From NCBI RefSeq assembly GCF_039503195.1, contig NZ_JBCJKP010000001.1, positions 8,680,001 to 8,744,000 of the forward strand: a DNA stretch of 64,000 nucleotides. The letters run 5' to 3'. The position numbers were made by a program, and so were the translations under genes. Positions 43,385 to 51,818 of this stretch are shown here, one piece after another. This stretch comes from Streptomyces mirabilis. Its GTDB lineage: Bacteria > Actinomycetota > Actinomycetes > Streptomycetales > Streptomycetaceae. The notes beneath the pieces are model-generated. The model was not told the origin of the DNA, did no database searches, and saw only the letters and a list, made by a program, of their open reading frames with translations. Within the stretch, counting starts at the first letter, position 1, and every line of letters starts with the position of its first letter.

Positions 43385-43965
43385 CGCTCCTCCGGCCCGA
43401 GGTGCGCGTCCAGCGCGGCATCCAGCAGGGGTACGAAGTCGGTGGCTCCCGTGGCGAGTGGGAGGCTGCCCCAGCCCCACAGCTGGGCGATCCCGTGCAG
43501 GTTCGCCCAGAGGGCGCCCGCGACGAGCGCGGCGTCGGCCTCGGGACGTGCCCGGCCGACCAGGTCCACCAGGACACCGAACAGCGGCAGACTGGTTTCC
43601 CGGAGCCCCGGTTTCCCGCTCTCCAAGAGATCGTGGCGGAACATCAGCTCGTACATTCCGGGCTGAGTGAAGGCGAAGTCGAGATAGACCCTCCCCAGCG
43701 TCGTGAGCCGGTCGCGGGGACTCGCCGCTGCGTCGCCCAGCGCCTCCGTCGCCCGGGCCCCCAGGTCGGCGAAGCCCCGGCGCGCGATGGCGGAGAGCAG
43801 TTCCAGATGGGTCGGGAAGTAGCGGCGCGGAGCACCGTGGGAGACGCCCGCGCGACGGGCGATCTCCCGCAGGGTCAGAACCTGCGCGCCCTCCGTGGAC
43901 ACCAGGTCCACGCCCACCTCGATCAACCGGGCTCGCAGCCCCGTGTCCGCTTCACTCATAGACAC
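43381..43965 (-). CDS. TetR-family repressor of the MFS exporter
   Basis: The 194-residue protein starts MSMSEADTGLRARLIEVGVD. The HTH is LTLREIARRAGVSHGAPRRY followed by FPTHLELLSAIARRGFADLG. The C-terminal part fits the TetR_C WHG-type fold (MYELMFRHDLLESGKPGL, ALWANLHGIAQLWGWG). Its gene precedes the pump in one operon, and three copies of a TAGAC-N3-GTCTA palindrome sit over its own start and upstream, indicating autorepression. Confidence 0.93.
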   Translation of the reverse strand: MSMSEADTGLRARLIEVGVDLVSTEGAQVLTLREIARRAGVSHGAPRRYFPTHLELLSAIARRGFADLGARATEALGDAAASPRDRLTTLGRVYLDFAFTQPGMYELMFRHDLLESGKPGLRETSLPLFGVLVDLVGRARPEADAALVAGALWANLHGIAQLWGWGSLPLATGATDFVPLLDAALDAHLGPEER

Positions 43966-44017
43966 TGTCTACCAGTCTCCGTAGACGCTGTCTACCAATC
44001 TGGTAGACGGTGTCTAC
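43959..44017. promoter_or_regulatory. Triple TAGAC-N3-GTCTA operator
   Basis: Palindromes TAGACACTGTCTA (43959-43971), GTAGACGCTGTCTAC (43981-43995) and GTAGACGGTGTCTAC (44003-44017) have centres 22-23 bp apart, two helical turns. The last two also create a GTCTACCA-atc-TGGTAGAC palindrome (43990-44008). The array covers the TetR start and the upstream side of the F420-type gene, so both may be controlled. Confidence 0.85.
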
Positions 44018-44058
44018 GTGACGGGAATGGCCATGCGTTCCCCGGGGTTGAGCGATAC

Positions 44059-44499
44059 ATGACTCAGGACGCGACGCAGGACGCGCTGCTCAAGCTGCTC
44101 TCCGAGTACGACGGCGGAGTGCTGGTCACCCTCAAGAAGGACGGCCGGCCTCAGCTGTCCAACGTGAACCACGCCTACGATCCCGACGAGCGGATCGTCC
44201 GGGTCTCGGTCACGGACGACCGCGCCAAGACCCGCAATCTGCGCCGGGACCCGCGGGCCTCCTATCACGTCACGGCCGAGGACCGTTGGGCGTACACGGT
44301 CGCCGAGGGCACCGCCGAGCTCACTCCCGTCGCCCGGGACCCCCACGACGAGACGGTCGAGGAACTGGTGCGGCTCTACCGGGCCGTCCGGGGCGAGCAC
44401 CCCGACTGGGACGAATACCGGGCCGCGATGGTCAGCGACGGCCGGCTCGTCCTACGGCTCCACGTGGAGCGCGCGTACGGCGTCCCCCGGGAACGCTGA
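44059..44499 (+). CDS. PPOX-class F420-dependent oxidoreductase
   Basis: The 146-residue protein begins [20 protein letters not shown] and has the split-barrel pattern: [60 protein letters not shown] and [10 protein letters not shown]. Actinobacterial PPOX proteins of this size often bind F420. It is divergent from the TetR gene across the triple operator. Its 3' end overlaps the convergent dehydrogenase gene by 48 bp. Confidence 0.88.
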   Translation: MTQDATQDALLKLLSEYDGGVLVTLKKDGRPQLSNVNHAYDPDERIVRVSVTDDRAKTRNLRRDPRASYHVTAEDRWAYTVAEGTAELTPVARDPHDETVEELVRLYRAVRGEHPDWDEYRAAMVSDGRLVLRLHVERAYGVPRER

Positions 44500-45378
44500 G
44501 CTCGCTCGCTCGTCGCTGCGGGCCTCGATCGCGCGGAGCACGGCCACCATGTCGGACCCGCCGTGGCCCTGTGCCACGGTCTCGTCGAAGAGGGCGTGGC
44601 AGACGTCGAGCAGGGGTGAGGCCAGCCCCGCTCGGCGGGCGGCCCCGGCGATCAGCTCGTTGTTCATCAGGACGTCACGGGCCGCGGCCTGCACGGCGAA
44701 GTCGCGCTCCCGCAGTTTCGGGGCCTTCATCCGGGAGACGCCGCTGGCCATCGGGCCGGCGTCCAGCACGTCCAGGAAGAGCTTGCGGTCCAGGCCCTGC
44801 CGTTCGGCGAAGTGGAACGCCTCGCTGAGGCCGGTCACCAAGGTGATCAGGAACAGGTTCACGGACAACTTCATCAACAGGGCGTTGGGCACCGGCCCGC
44901 AGTCGAAGCTCTCGTGACACATGGGGCCGAGCAGTGGCCGTACGTCCTCGACGGCCGCGGGATCCCCGGCGAGCATCGCCACCAGCCGCCCGGCCTCCGC
45001 CGGGACCCGCGACCCGGAGACCGGGACCTCGACGTACCGTCCGCCCGCCGCGCGCACCTCGGCCTGCAGGCCGCGTGAGTACTCGGGGGACGTCGTGCCC
45101 ATGGGGACGACGGTGCGCCCCTCGACGCGCGCGGCGAAGTCCGGGGTGCCGCGGCCCAGGACGGCGTCCGTCACGGAACCGTCCGCCGGCATCAGGAGGA
45201 CGACGCGGCAGCGCGCGAAGACCTCCGCCGGGTCCGCGGCCACCTCGGCTCCCGCGGCACGCAACGGCTCGGTCCTCGCGGCGGTGCGGTTCCAGACGAC
45301 CAGCGGGGTGCCCGCCCTCGCGAGGTTGAGCGCCATGGGCTGTCCCATGACACCGAGGCCGATGAATCCCACGTACAC
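44452..45378 (-). CDS. 3-hydroxyisobutyrate-dehydrogenase-family NAD(P)-dependent reductase
   Basis: The 308-residue protein starts at the GTG 45376-45378 ([20 protein letters not shown]). It has the Rossmann motif [13 protein letters not shown], the DVP-like substrate loop [20 protein letters not shown], catalytic Lys in [20 protein letters not shown] and the C-terminal all-helical domain. Members reduce beta-hydroxyacids or imines. It faces a TetR gene across a 16-bp inverted repeat and is its likely target. Confidence 0.92.
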   Translation of the reverse strand: MYVGFIGLGVMGQPMALNLARAGTPLVVWNRTAARTEPLRAAGAEVAADPAEVFARCRVVLLMPADGSVTDAVLGRGTPDFAARVEGRTVVPMGTTSPEYSRGLQAEVRAAGGRYVEVPVSGSRVPAEAGRLVAMLAGDPAAVEDVRPLLGPMCHESFDCGPVPNALLMKLSVNLFLITLVTGLSEAFHFAERQGLDRKLFLDVLDAGPMASGVSRMKAPKLRERDFAVQAAARDVLMNNELIAGAARRAGLASPLLDVCHALFDETVAQGHGGSDMVAVLRAIEARSDERASSAFPGDAVRALHVEP

Positions 45379-45426
45379 GACGCACCACCGCCTCTGCCGG
45401 CACCCCCGTCGGGCCGCCGTCGCCTC

Positions 45427-45471
45427 CTATGACCGCTGTCATGATAGCCAGCTCTATGACAGCGGTCATAG
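45427..45471. promoter_or_regulatory. 16-bp inverted repeat, operator of adjacent TetR
   Basis: CTATGACCGCTGTCAT (45427-45442) and ATGACAGCGGTCATAG (45456-45471) are exact reverse complements with a 13-bp spacer. Each arm is itself an ATGAC-N4-GTCAT palindrome, so two repressor dimers could bind. It fills the gap between the divergent reductase and TetR genes. Confidence 0.85.
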
Positions 45472-45511
45472 TGGGTAGTGTGCCTACGTCAGTCCTGGTG
45501 GGAGGTCGATG

Positions 45512-46177
45512 ATGGCGGTTTCCGAGCGGGGGCCGCGCGAACGGATGGTGTTCAGCGCGGCACAGCTCATCCGGCGCGACGGGGTCACCGCGACGGGGAT
45601 GCGCGAGGTCGCCGCGCATGCGGGGGCGCCGCGCGGATCGCTCCAGCACTACTTCCCGGGCGGCAAGGAGCAGTTGGTCAACGAGGCCGTGGACTGGGCG
45701 GGCGGCTACGCGGGCAAGCGCGTCGCCCGCTTCCTCGCGGCGCTGAACGAACCGACGCCGAGCGGTCTGTTCGCGGCGATGGTGCGGCAGTGGACCGACG
45801 AGTTCCAGGAGGCCGGATTCGCCTCCGGCTGCCCCGTCGCGGCGGCGACCGTGGACTGCGCGGAGTCCACCGAGTCCACCAGGACCGCTGCCGCCGCCGC
45901 GTTCGCCCGCTGGAACCGTCCGGTGGCCGAGGCCCTGACGGACATGGGCGTACCGGCCGAACGGGCCGAACCGCTGGCCACGGTGATGATCAGCGCCCTG
46001 GAGGGGGCGCTCCTCATCGCCAGGACCGAACGGGACGTACGGGCGCTGACTGCCGTGGCCCACGAACTCGGTCCCTTCCTGGACGGGGCCCGGACGGTGA
46101 GCCGAGGGGCGACAGGATCTCCGCGCACACCGGCCGCCCCTGAACCCGGCCGGGGTGCGCGGAGTGGCTCTGTGTAA
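45512..46177 (+). CDS. TetR-family regulator (LmrA/YxaF type)
   Basis: Two ATGs occur at 45509 and 45512; the second has the better 6-nt spacing from GGAGG (45501-45505). The 221-residue protein has HTH DGVTATGMREVAAHAGAPRG then SLQHYFPGGKEQLVNEAVDW. The C-terminal half has the LmrA/YxaF-like FASGCPVAAATVDCAEST and a long Pro/Arg tail. It likely represses the divergent 3-hydroxyisobutyrate-dehydrogenase-like gene. Confidence 0.92.
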   Translation: MAVSERGPRERMVFSAAQLIRRDGVTATGMREVAAHAGAPRGSLQHYFPGGKEQLVNEAVDWAGGYAGKRVARFLAALNEPTPSGLFAAMVRQWTDEFQEAGFASGCPVAAATVDCAESTESTRTAAAAAFARWNRPVAEALTDMGVPAERAEPLATVMISALEGALLIARTERDVRALTAVAHELGPFLDGARTVSRGATGSPRTPAAPEPGRGARSGSV

Positions 46178-46258
46178 CCGCGCTGTTTCTTTCCGCTTGT
46201 CCCGGGCGATGTTCATGCCGAAAACGCCGGCTGTCAACCGTGCCCCCCCGTCGGACGG

Positions 46259-47611
46259 TCAGGCGGTCACGGCCTCGCGCTTCGCGGCGTCCTGGGACGC
46301 CCGCTCGCCCAGCTCCTCCGTCGGCACCGTGTGCGTCTCGCGGGCGGTGAGCGCGGCGAGCACCGGCGGGACGCACAGCGCCGCGGTGAACAGGGCCACG
46401 GACGACCAGTCGTCGCCGCCCGGGCCCGCGATCTGCGCGGCGAAGGTGACCGCGAACCCGGCGACGGCGAAGCCGATCTGCGTGCCGATCGCCATACCGG
46501 AGAGCCGGACGCGGGTGGAGAACATCTCGCCGTAGAAGGACGGCCAGACACCGTTGGCCGCGCTGTACACGACGCCGAAGGCGAGGATGCCGAAGAGGAG
46601 GACGAGGGGGTACGAGCCGGTCGAGATGGCCCACAGGTAGGCGAACATCAGCACGGCGCTGCCCGCGGCGCCGATCAGGAAGACCGGACGGCGGCCGATG
46701 CGGTCGAAGAGCGTGGCCCAGGCGGGGATCGCGCCGAGGGCGACGATGTTGGCGAGCGCGCCCACCCACAGCATCTGCGTGCGCGACAGCCCGACCGAGT
46801 CGCTCGTGCCGTACGCCAGCGCCCAGACCGTGAAGATCGTGCTGACCGAGGCGATCAGGGCGCCCGCGACGACCCGCAGGACGTCCGCCCAGTGCTCGCG
46901 GAGGAGCACGAGGAGCGGCAGTTCGGGAACGCCCTCGCTCGCGGCCTGCTGGGTGAAGGCGGGCGTCTCCTGGAGGGTGCGGCGGATGACATAGCCGACC
47001 ACGGCGACCGCGACGCTCGCCCAGAACGGCACGCGCCAGCCCCAGGAGAGCAGTTGGTCCTCGGGCAGTGCGGCGACCGGCAGGAACACCAGGGTCGCCA
47101 GGAGCTGGCCGCCCTGGGTGCCGCTGAGGGTGAAGCTGGTGAAGAAGCCCCGGCGGTGGGGCGGCGCGTGTTCCAGCGTCATGGAGTTGGCGCTCGCCTG
47201 CTCACCGGCCGCGGAGATGCCCTGGAGGACGCGGCAGAGCACCAGCAGGACCGGGGCGAGGCCGCCGACCTGGGCGCGGGTGGGCAGACAGCCGATGAGG
47301 AAGGTCGACAGGCCCATCAGGATCAGCGTGAAGACCATGATCTTCTTGCGGCCGACCCGGTCGCCGAAGTGGCCGAGGAAGAGCGCGCCGACCGGGCGGG
47401 CCGCGTACGCGACGCCGAACGTGGCCAGTGAGAGGAGGGTCGCGGTGGCCGGGTCCGACTCGTCGAAGAAGACCTTCGGGAAGATCAGCGCCGCGGCGCT
47501 GCCGTAGATGAAGAAGTCGTAGTACTCCAGGGCGCTGCCGATCCAGGCGGCCATGGCGGCCTTCCGGGGCTGGCCGGGTGGCGCGTCGAGCGGGACGGCG
47601 GGGACAGACAC
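46259..47611 (-). CDS. MHS-family metabolite:H+ symporter (shikimate-permease-like)
   Basis: The GTG at 47611 follows AAGGAG, and the 450-residue protein begins MSVPAVPLDAPPGQPRKAAM. The MHS signature IGSALEYYDFFIYGSAAALI leads helix 1, followed by GALFLGHFGDRVGRKKIMVF (motif A) and RVLQGISAAGEQASANSMTL. Twelve helices are seen. MHS proteins bring in aromatic or organic acids such as shikimate, protocatechuate and ketoglutarate. The neighbouring shikimate dehydrogenase and dehydroshikimate dehydratase point to quinate or shikimate uptake. Confidence 0.9.
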   Translation of the reverse strand: MSVPAVPLDAPPGQPRKAAMAAWIGSALEYYDFFIYGSAAALIFPKVFFDESDPATATLLSLATFGVAYAARPVGALFLGHFGDRVGRKKIMVFTLILMGLSTFLIGCLPTRAQVGGLAPVLLVLCRVLQGISAAGEQASANSMTLEHAPPHRRGFFTSFTLSGTQGGQLLATLVFLPVAALPEDQLLSWGWRVPFWASVAVAVVGYVIRRTLQETPAFTQQAASEGVPELPLLVLLREHWADVLRVVAGALIASVSTIFTVWALAYGTSDSVGLSRTQMLWVGALANIVALGAIPAWATLFDRIGRRPVFLIGAAGSAVLMFAYLWAISTGSYPLVLLFGILAFGVVYSAANGVWPSFYGEMFSTRVRLSGMAIGTQIGFAVAGFAVTFAAQIAGPGGDDWSSVALFTAALCVPPVLAALTARETHTVPTEELGERASQDAAKREAVTA

Positions 47612-47918
47612 GGCGTGCTCCTTCGAGGGAACTCCGGGGACGGGAGTGACGGAGGGGTGAGATGCCGGGGCCCTGGGGGTGTACGGGTCGGCCGTGCCGG
47701 ATGCGACGAGTCTGCTCGACGGTGGGAGGTCTGCTCAACGTTGCGCGTCCGGCTAATTAACCCACTGGATAGTTAGTAGCGGATGGCTACGGATGTTGCG
47801 CCCACGTTTCCCGGGTGTCAAGAGGTCGTACTGAAGGATCTCTCCCGGCCGTGCCCCGCCCTGGCCCCGGAGCGGGGCCCGGAGCGGGGGACGGGAGGGG
47901 GCGACGGTCCTGCCGTTC
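47612..47918. other. Intergenic region between transporter promoter and TetR 3' end
   Basis: About 300 bp without a gene. It holds the transporter promoter side, including the CTAAC-N14-ATTAG site at 47753-47776. The rest up to 47918 (G/C-rich, gagcgggg repeats near 47870) shows nothing else I can name. Confidence 0.6.
47753..47776 (-). promoter_or_regulatory. CTAAC-N14-ATTAG site upstream of the MHS transporter
   Basis: Read on the minus strand, the 24-bp site begins CTAAC and ends ATTAG, exactly as the site at 48696-48719 before the shikimate dehydrogenase. The inner 14 bp differ. It lies 142 bp before the transporter start. A shared TetR operator is inferred. Confidence 0.6.
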
Positions 47919-48584
47919 TCAGTCCTCCGTGCGGTCCGCCGTCAGATAGGCGATGACCATGTCGCCGAGCATGGTCCGGTAGTGCTCCCGCTGGTCGGGG
48001 GCGACCAGGTCACGGCCGAAGAGGGCGCCGAAGGTATGCCGGTTGGAGACCCGGAAGAAGCAGAACGAGCTGATCATCGCGTGCAGGTCCACGGCGTCGA
48101 CGTCGGCCGTGAACAGCCCCGACTTCCGGCCGCTCTCCAGGATGCGGCGGATCACCTCCAGCGCGGGTGAACCGATCTTCCCGAGTTCCTCGGACGCGAC
48201 TATGTGCTCCGCCTCGTGGATGTTCTCGATGCTGACCAGCCGGATGAAGTCCGGATGCGCCTCATGGTGGTCGAAGGTCAGCTCGGCGAGCCTGCGGATG
48301 GCCGCGACCGGGTCCAAGTGCTCGACGTCCAGCTCCTGTTCGGCCATCCGGATCACGGAGTACGCGCGCTCCAGGACGGCCGTGAACAGCTGCTCCTTGC
48401 CGCCGAAGTAGTAATAGATCATCCGCTTGGTGGTGCGGGTGCGGGCGGCGATCTCGTCGACGCGGGCACCGGCGAAGCCGGCGCGCGAGAACTCCTGGGT
48501 CGCCACGTCGAGAATCTCGGCCTTGGTCCGGGCGGCGTCGCGGATGCGCCCGACGGGCCGTGCAGGTTCTTCGACGCTGGTCAT
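47919..48584 (-). CDS. TetR-family regulator of the quinate/shikimate genes
   Basis: The 221-residue protein starts MTSVEEPARPVGRIRDAART. HTH: FAGARVDEIAARTRTTKRMI followed by YYYFGGKEQLFTAVLERAYS. The C-terminal region (LAELTFDHHEAHPDFIRLVS, SIENIHEAEHI) matches the TetR group often linked to aroE-like and dehydroshikimate dehydratase genes. It is divergent from the shikimate dehydrogenase, with a CTAAC-N14-ATTAG palindrome between them. Release by a pathway intermediate is plausible. Confidence 0.92.
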   Translation of the reverse strand: MTSVEEPARPVGRIRDAARTKAEILDVATQEFSRAGFAGARVDEIAARTRTTKRMIYYYFGGKEQLFTAVLERAYSVIRMAEQELDVEHLDPVAAIRRLAELTFDHHEAHPDFIRLVSIENIHEAEHIVASEELGKIGSPALEVIRRILESGRKSGLFTADVDAVDLHAMISSFCFFRVSNRHTFGALFGRDLVAPDQREHYRTMLGDMVIAYLTADRTED

Positions 48585-48695
48585 CGGCTTCCTTCGGGCG
48601 AGGGGGTCAGTGCCCGCGATTGTAGAAGCAGCGTCTGCCGCCGTCGTCCCGAGTTCCGGGGCGGGCCTTCCCGCGAGCTCGGGATGCTGATATAG

Positions 48696-48719
48696 CTAAC
48701 GTACTAGTTCGTACATTAG
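48696..48719. promoter_or_regulatory. CTAAC-N14-ATTAG palindrome between TetR and shikimate dehydrogenase
   Basis: Arms CTAACGTAC (48696-48704) and GTACATTAG (48711-48719) pair with one mismatch, with a TAGTTC centre. It lies just before the GGAGG of the dehydrogenase. The same ends recur at 47753-47776 upstream of the transporter. Confidence 0.75.
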
Positions 48720-48740
48720 TGAGCGCTCAGGAGGTCCGCC

Positions 48741-49622
48741 GTGACCATGGACACGTATCTCGTCGGCCTCATCGGTTCCGGCATCGGCCCCTCGCTCAGC
48801 CCCGCGCTGCACGAGCGGGAGGCCGACCGGCAGGGACTGCGCTATCTGTACCGGCTGATCGACATCGACGTGCTCGGCGTCGGGCCGGAGGCGGTGGGCG
48901 ATCTCGTACGGGCCGCGCGGGACCTCGGCTTCGACGGGCTGAACATCACGCACCCCTGCAAGCAACTGGTCATCGACCACCTCGACGAGCTCGCTCCCCA
49001 GGCGGCGGCCCTCGGCGCGGTCAACACCGTCGTCTTCGAGGGCGGTCGTGCGATCGGGCACAACACCGACGTCACCGGGTTCGCGGCGTCCTTCGCGCGC
49101 GGGCTGCCCGATGTCCCGCTGGAGCGGGTCGTGCAGCTGGGCGCCGGCGGGGCGGGGGCGGCGGTCGCCCACGCCGTGCTGACGCTGGGCGCGGGGCACG
49201 TCACCGTCGTGGACGCGATGCCGGACCGGGCGGCGGATCTTGCCGCCGGGCTGAACCGGCACTTCGGCGCGGGGCGGGCGGCGGCCGCGACGCCGGACGC
49301 GCTCGAGGGGCTGCTCGCTCGTGCCGACGGGGTGGTGCACGCGACGCCCACCGGGATGGCGGCCCATCCCGGGCTGGCGTTCCCGGCCGAGCTGCTGCAT
49401 CCCGGACTGTGGGTCGCCGAGGTGGTGTACCGGCCGCTGGAGACCGAGTTGCTGCGCACGGCCCGGGGGGTGGGGTGCGCGACGCTGGACGGCGGGGGCA
49501 TGGCCGTGTTCCAGGCGGTGGACGCGTTTCGGCTGTTCACGGGGCGGGAGCCGGATGCCGTTCGGATGCTGGCGGACATTTCTGAGCTGGCGGGTGTGCC
49601 AGGTGCGGGTGTTGGTGGCTGA
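48741..49622 (+). CDS. Shikimate/quinate 5-dehydrogenase (AroE family)
   Basis: The GTG at 48741 has GGAGG (48730-48734) 6 nt upstream; an ATG at 48747 is less well spaced. The 293-residue protein has GLIGSGIGPSLSPALHEREA (substrate Ser pair), FDGLNITHPCKQLVIDHLDE (catalytic Lys), GAVNTVVFEGGRAIGHNTDV (Asn/Asp) and the cofactor loop VQLGAGGAGAAVAHAVLTLG. A following DAMPDR suggests NAD preference rather than NADP. In this cluster it runs in the catabolic direction, shikimate or quinate to the dehydro form. Confidence 0.93.
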   Translation: MTMDTYLVGLIGSGIGPSLSPALHEREADRQGLRYLYRLIDIDVLGVGPEAVGDLVRAARDLGFDGLNITHPCKQLVIDHLDELAPQAAALGAVNTVVFEGGRAIGHNTDVTGFAASFARGLPDVPLERVVQLGAGGAGAAVAHAVLTLGAGHVTVVDAMPDRAADLAAGLNRHFGAGRAAAATPDALEGLLARADGVVHATPTGMAAHPGLAFPAELLHPGLWVAEVVYRPLETELLRTARGVGCATLDGGGMAVFQAVDAFRLFTGREPDAVRMLADISELAGVPGAGVGG

Positions 49623-49669
49623 GGGCGCCTTTTGGGCGGGCGGCCCGGGTTGTGTGGCGGGATCCGGGG

Positions 49670-49800
49670 TGGTGGGGGCTGGTCGCGCAGTTCCCCGCGC
49701 TCCCTGCGGGGCGGGTGGTCCGGGTCGAGTCGCGGGTGCGGGGCGCGTCCACGCGGCGGAGCCGCAGATGTCACAGCCCCGCGCCCCTTGCGGGGCTCGT
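49670..49800. repeat. Pair of Streptomyces-type intergenic hairpins
   Basis: CCCCGC-N7-GCGGGG (49693-49711, preceded by GGTCGCGCAGTT) and AGCCCCGC-N7-GCGGGGCT (49775-49797) lie between shikimate dehydrogenase and the dehydratase fusion. The GTCGCGCAGTTCCCCGCGC wording is a dispersed repeat I have met often in Streptomyces intergenic DNA. It may terminate or process the transcript. Confidence 0.65.
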
Positions 49801-49860
49801 CCGAGCCGACGGCTCTCGTGGCCGTGCCTCGATGTGAAGCGACAGCTAAGGAGTATCGAC

Positions 49861-51663
49861 GTGCGTACGTCCATTGCCACTGTCTCGCTCAGTGGGTCCC
49901 TGACCGAGAAGCTCACGGCCGCGGGGCGGGCGGGGTTCGACGGGGTGGAGATCTTCGAGAACGATCTGCTCGCGAGCCCCCTCACCCCCGAGGAGATCCG
50001 GGCCCGCACGGCGGACCTCGGTCTGAGCATCGACCTGTACCAGCCGATGCGGGACGTCGAAGCGGTGCCCGAAGAGGAGTTCGCCCGCAATCTGCGCCGC
50101 GCCCGGCACAAGTTCGAACTCATGCGCCGCCTCGGCACCGACACGGTCCTGGTCTGTTCCAGCGTCTCCCCGCTCGCCGTGGACGACGACGCGCTCGCGG
50201 CCGACCAGCTGCACCGGCTCGCGGACCTCGCGCAGGACTTCGGTGTGCGCGTCGCCTACGAGGCGCTCGCGTGGGGTCGCCATGTGGATACGTACGACCA
50301 CGCCTGGAGCATCGTCGAAGCCGCGGACCACCCCGCCCTCGGCACCTGCCTGGACAGCTTCCACATCCTCGCCCGCGGCGGCGACCCCAAGGGCATCGAG
50401 GACATCCCCGGCGAGAAGATCTTCTTCCTGCAACTGGCCGACGCCCCCCTGATGGCGATGGACGTCCTGCAGTGGAGCCGCCACTACCGTTGCTTCCCGG
50501 GCCAGGGCGGCTTCGACATCGCGGGGTTCCTCGGACACGTCCTGCGGGCCGGATACCGCGGACCGCTCTCCCTCGAGGTCTTCAACGACGTCTTCCGGCA
50601 GGCCGAGGCCGGGCCGACCGCCGTGGACGCGCGTCGCTCCCTCCTCGTCCTCCAGGAGGCGACGGGACTCGCGGCCCCGCCCGCGCCCGTGGTGCCGACC
50701 GGTGTCGCCTTCGCCGAGCTCGTCACCCCCGACGTCGAACCCGTCACCGCGCTCCTCGGTGCCCTCGGCTTCACCCGCAGGGCAAGGCACCGCAGCAAGC
50801 CCGTCGATCTCTGGCAGCAGGGCGAGGCCCGTGTCCTCGTGAACACCGGACCGGCAGCCCGGCGCGACGGCACCTCCCTCGCCGCCGTCGGCCTGGAGTC
50901 CCCGGACCCGGCCGCCGCGGCCCGGCGCGCCGAATCCCTCCTCGCCCCGGTCCTGCCCCGCCGCCGCGCCCCCGAGGACGCACCGCTGGACGCGGTGGCC
51001 GCCCCCGACGGCACCGAACTCTTCTTCTGTGTCACGGATCGCTCCGGGCACCCCGAACTCGCGGGGTGGACAGGTGACTTCGTGCCGGTCCCGCACGAAC
51101 GACTCCCGCAGCACGTGGTCCGCATCGACCACCTGGCCCTCACCCAGCCCTGGCACCAGTTCGACGAGGCGGCCCTCTTCCACCGCAGTGTGCTCGGGCT
51201 GAGCGCACAGGACAGCGTCGATGTCGCCGACCCGTACGGACTGCACCGCAGTCGCGCGGTCACCAACGCCGACGGCAGCGTCCGTATCGCCCTCGGCGTC
51301 GGGCCCGCCCCCACCGACGAGGGCGCCCGCGCCCAGCACATCGCCCTCGCCACGGACGACGTGGTCACCGCGGCCCGCCGCTTCCGCGAGGCCGGCGGCC
51401 GACTGCTGGCGATGCCCGCGAACTACTACGACGACCTCGCCGCACGGTATGAGTTCGCCGACGGCGAGCCGGAGACGTACCGCGAACTCGGCATCCTCTA
51501 CGACCGTGACGCGGAGGGTGAGTTCCGCCACTGCTACACGGAGACGGTCGGTCGTGTCTTCTTCGAACTCGTCCAGCGTGACGGCGGTTACCGGGGCTAC
51601 GGAGCGCAGAACGCCCCTGTGCGGCTGGCCGCGCAGCACCTGCCGCGCCGACCGGGGCGCTGA
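49861..51663 (+). CDS. Bifunctional 3-dehydroshikimate dehydratase / HPPD-like protein (QuiC1 type)
   Basis: The GTG at 49861 has AAGGAG 7 nt upstream and gives 600 residues. Residues 1-275 are an AP-endonuclease-2/TIM barrel: FDGVEIFENDLLASPLTPEE, VRVAYEALAWGRHVDTYDHA, LGTCLDSFHILARGGDPKGI, LQLADAPLMAMDVLQWSRHY and GPLSLEVFNDVFR (metal Glu, Asp, His, Glu set). Residues 285-600 are a double VOC domain like 4-hydroxyphenylpyruvate dioxygenase: HVVRIDHLALTQPWHQFDEA, HIALATDDVVTAARRF and GRVFFELVQRDGGYRGYG. The fused type makes protocatechuate from dehydroshikimate. The second domain's own activity is unclear in the family. Confidence 0.93.
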   Translation: MRTSIATVSLSGSLTEKLTAAGRAGFDGVEIFENDLLASPLTPEEIRARTADLGLSIDLYQPMRDVEAVPEEEFARNLRRARHKFELMRRLGTDTVLVCSSVSPLAVDDDALAADQLHRLADLAQDFGVRVAYEALAWGRHVDTYDHAWSIVEAADHPALGTCLDSFHILARGGDPKGIEDIPGEKIFFLQLADAPLMAMDVLQWSRHYRCFPGQGGFDIAGFLGHVLRAGYRGPLSLEVFNDVFRQAEAGPTAVDARRSLLVLQEATGLAAPPAPVVPTGVAFAELVTPDVEPVTALLGALGFTRRARHRSKPVDLWQQGEARVLVNTGPAARRDGTSLAAVGLESPDPAAAARRAESLLAPVLPRRRAPEDAPLDAVAAPDGTELFFCVTDRSGHPELAGWTGDFVPVPHERLPQHVVRIDHLALTQPWHQFDEAALFHRSVLGLSAQDSVDVADPYGLHRSRAVTNADGSVRIALGVGPAPTDEGARAQHIALATDDVVTAARRFREAGGRLLAMPANYYDDLAARYEFADGEPETYRELGILYDRDAEGEFRHCYTETVGRVFFELVQRDGGYRGYGAQNAPVRLAAQHLPRRPGR

Positions 51664-51818
51664 CCCCTCGGCCGCGGCACGGCGCCACTCGCGTCACGAC
51701 GCCGCCAGTCCGAGCCCCAGGCGGCGCCATATTACCCGTCAGTTGACATTGAAACATCAATGACCACCGCTATCATCACACCACCCGCGGAACACCTCTG
51801 CGGAGCGACCGTCGGCCG

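Noticed and set aside
40724..43666. 980-residue rightward open frame
   Set aside because: Antisense to serine hydrolase, MFS and TetR genes; translation is low-complexity (Gly/Arg/Gln/His) with no fold.
51746..51779. TTGACA...TATCAT promoter before the hypothetical gene
   Set aside because: The spacing is about 22 bp, too long for a sigma-70 promoter. A CATTGA-AACA-TCAATG palindrome lies there but I could not tie it to a regulator.
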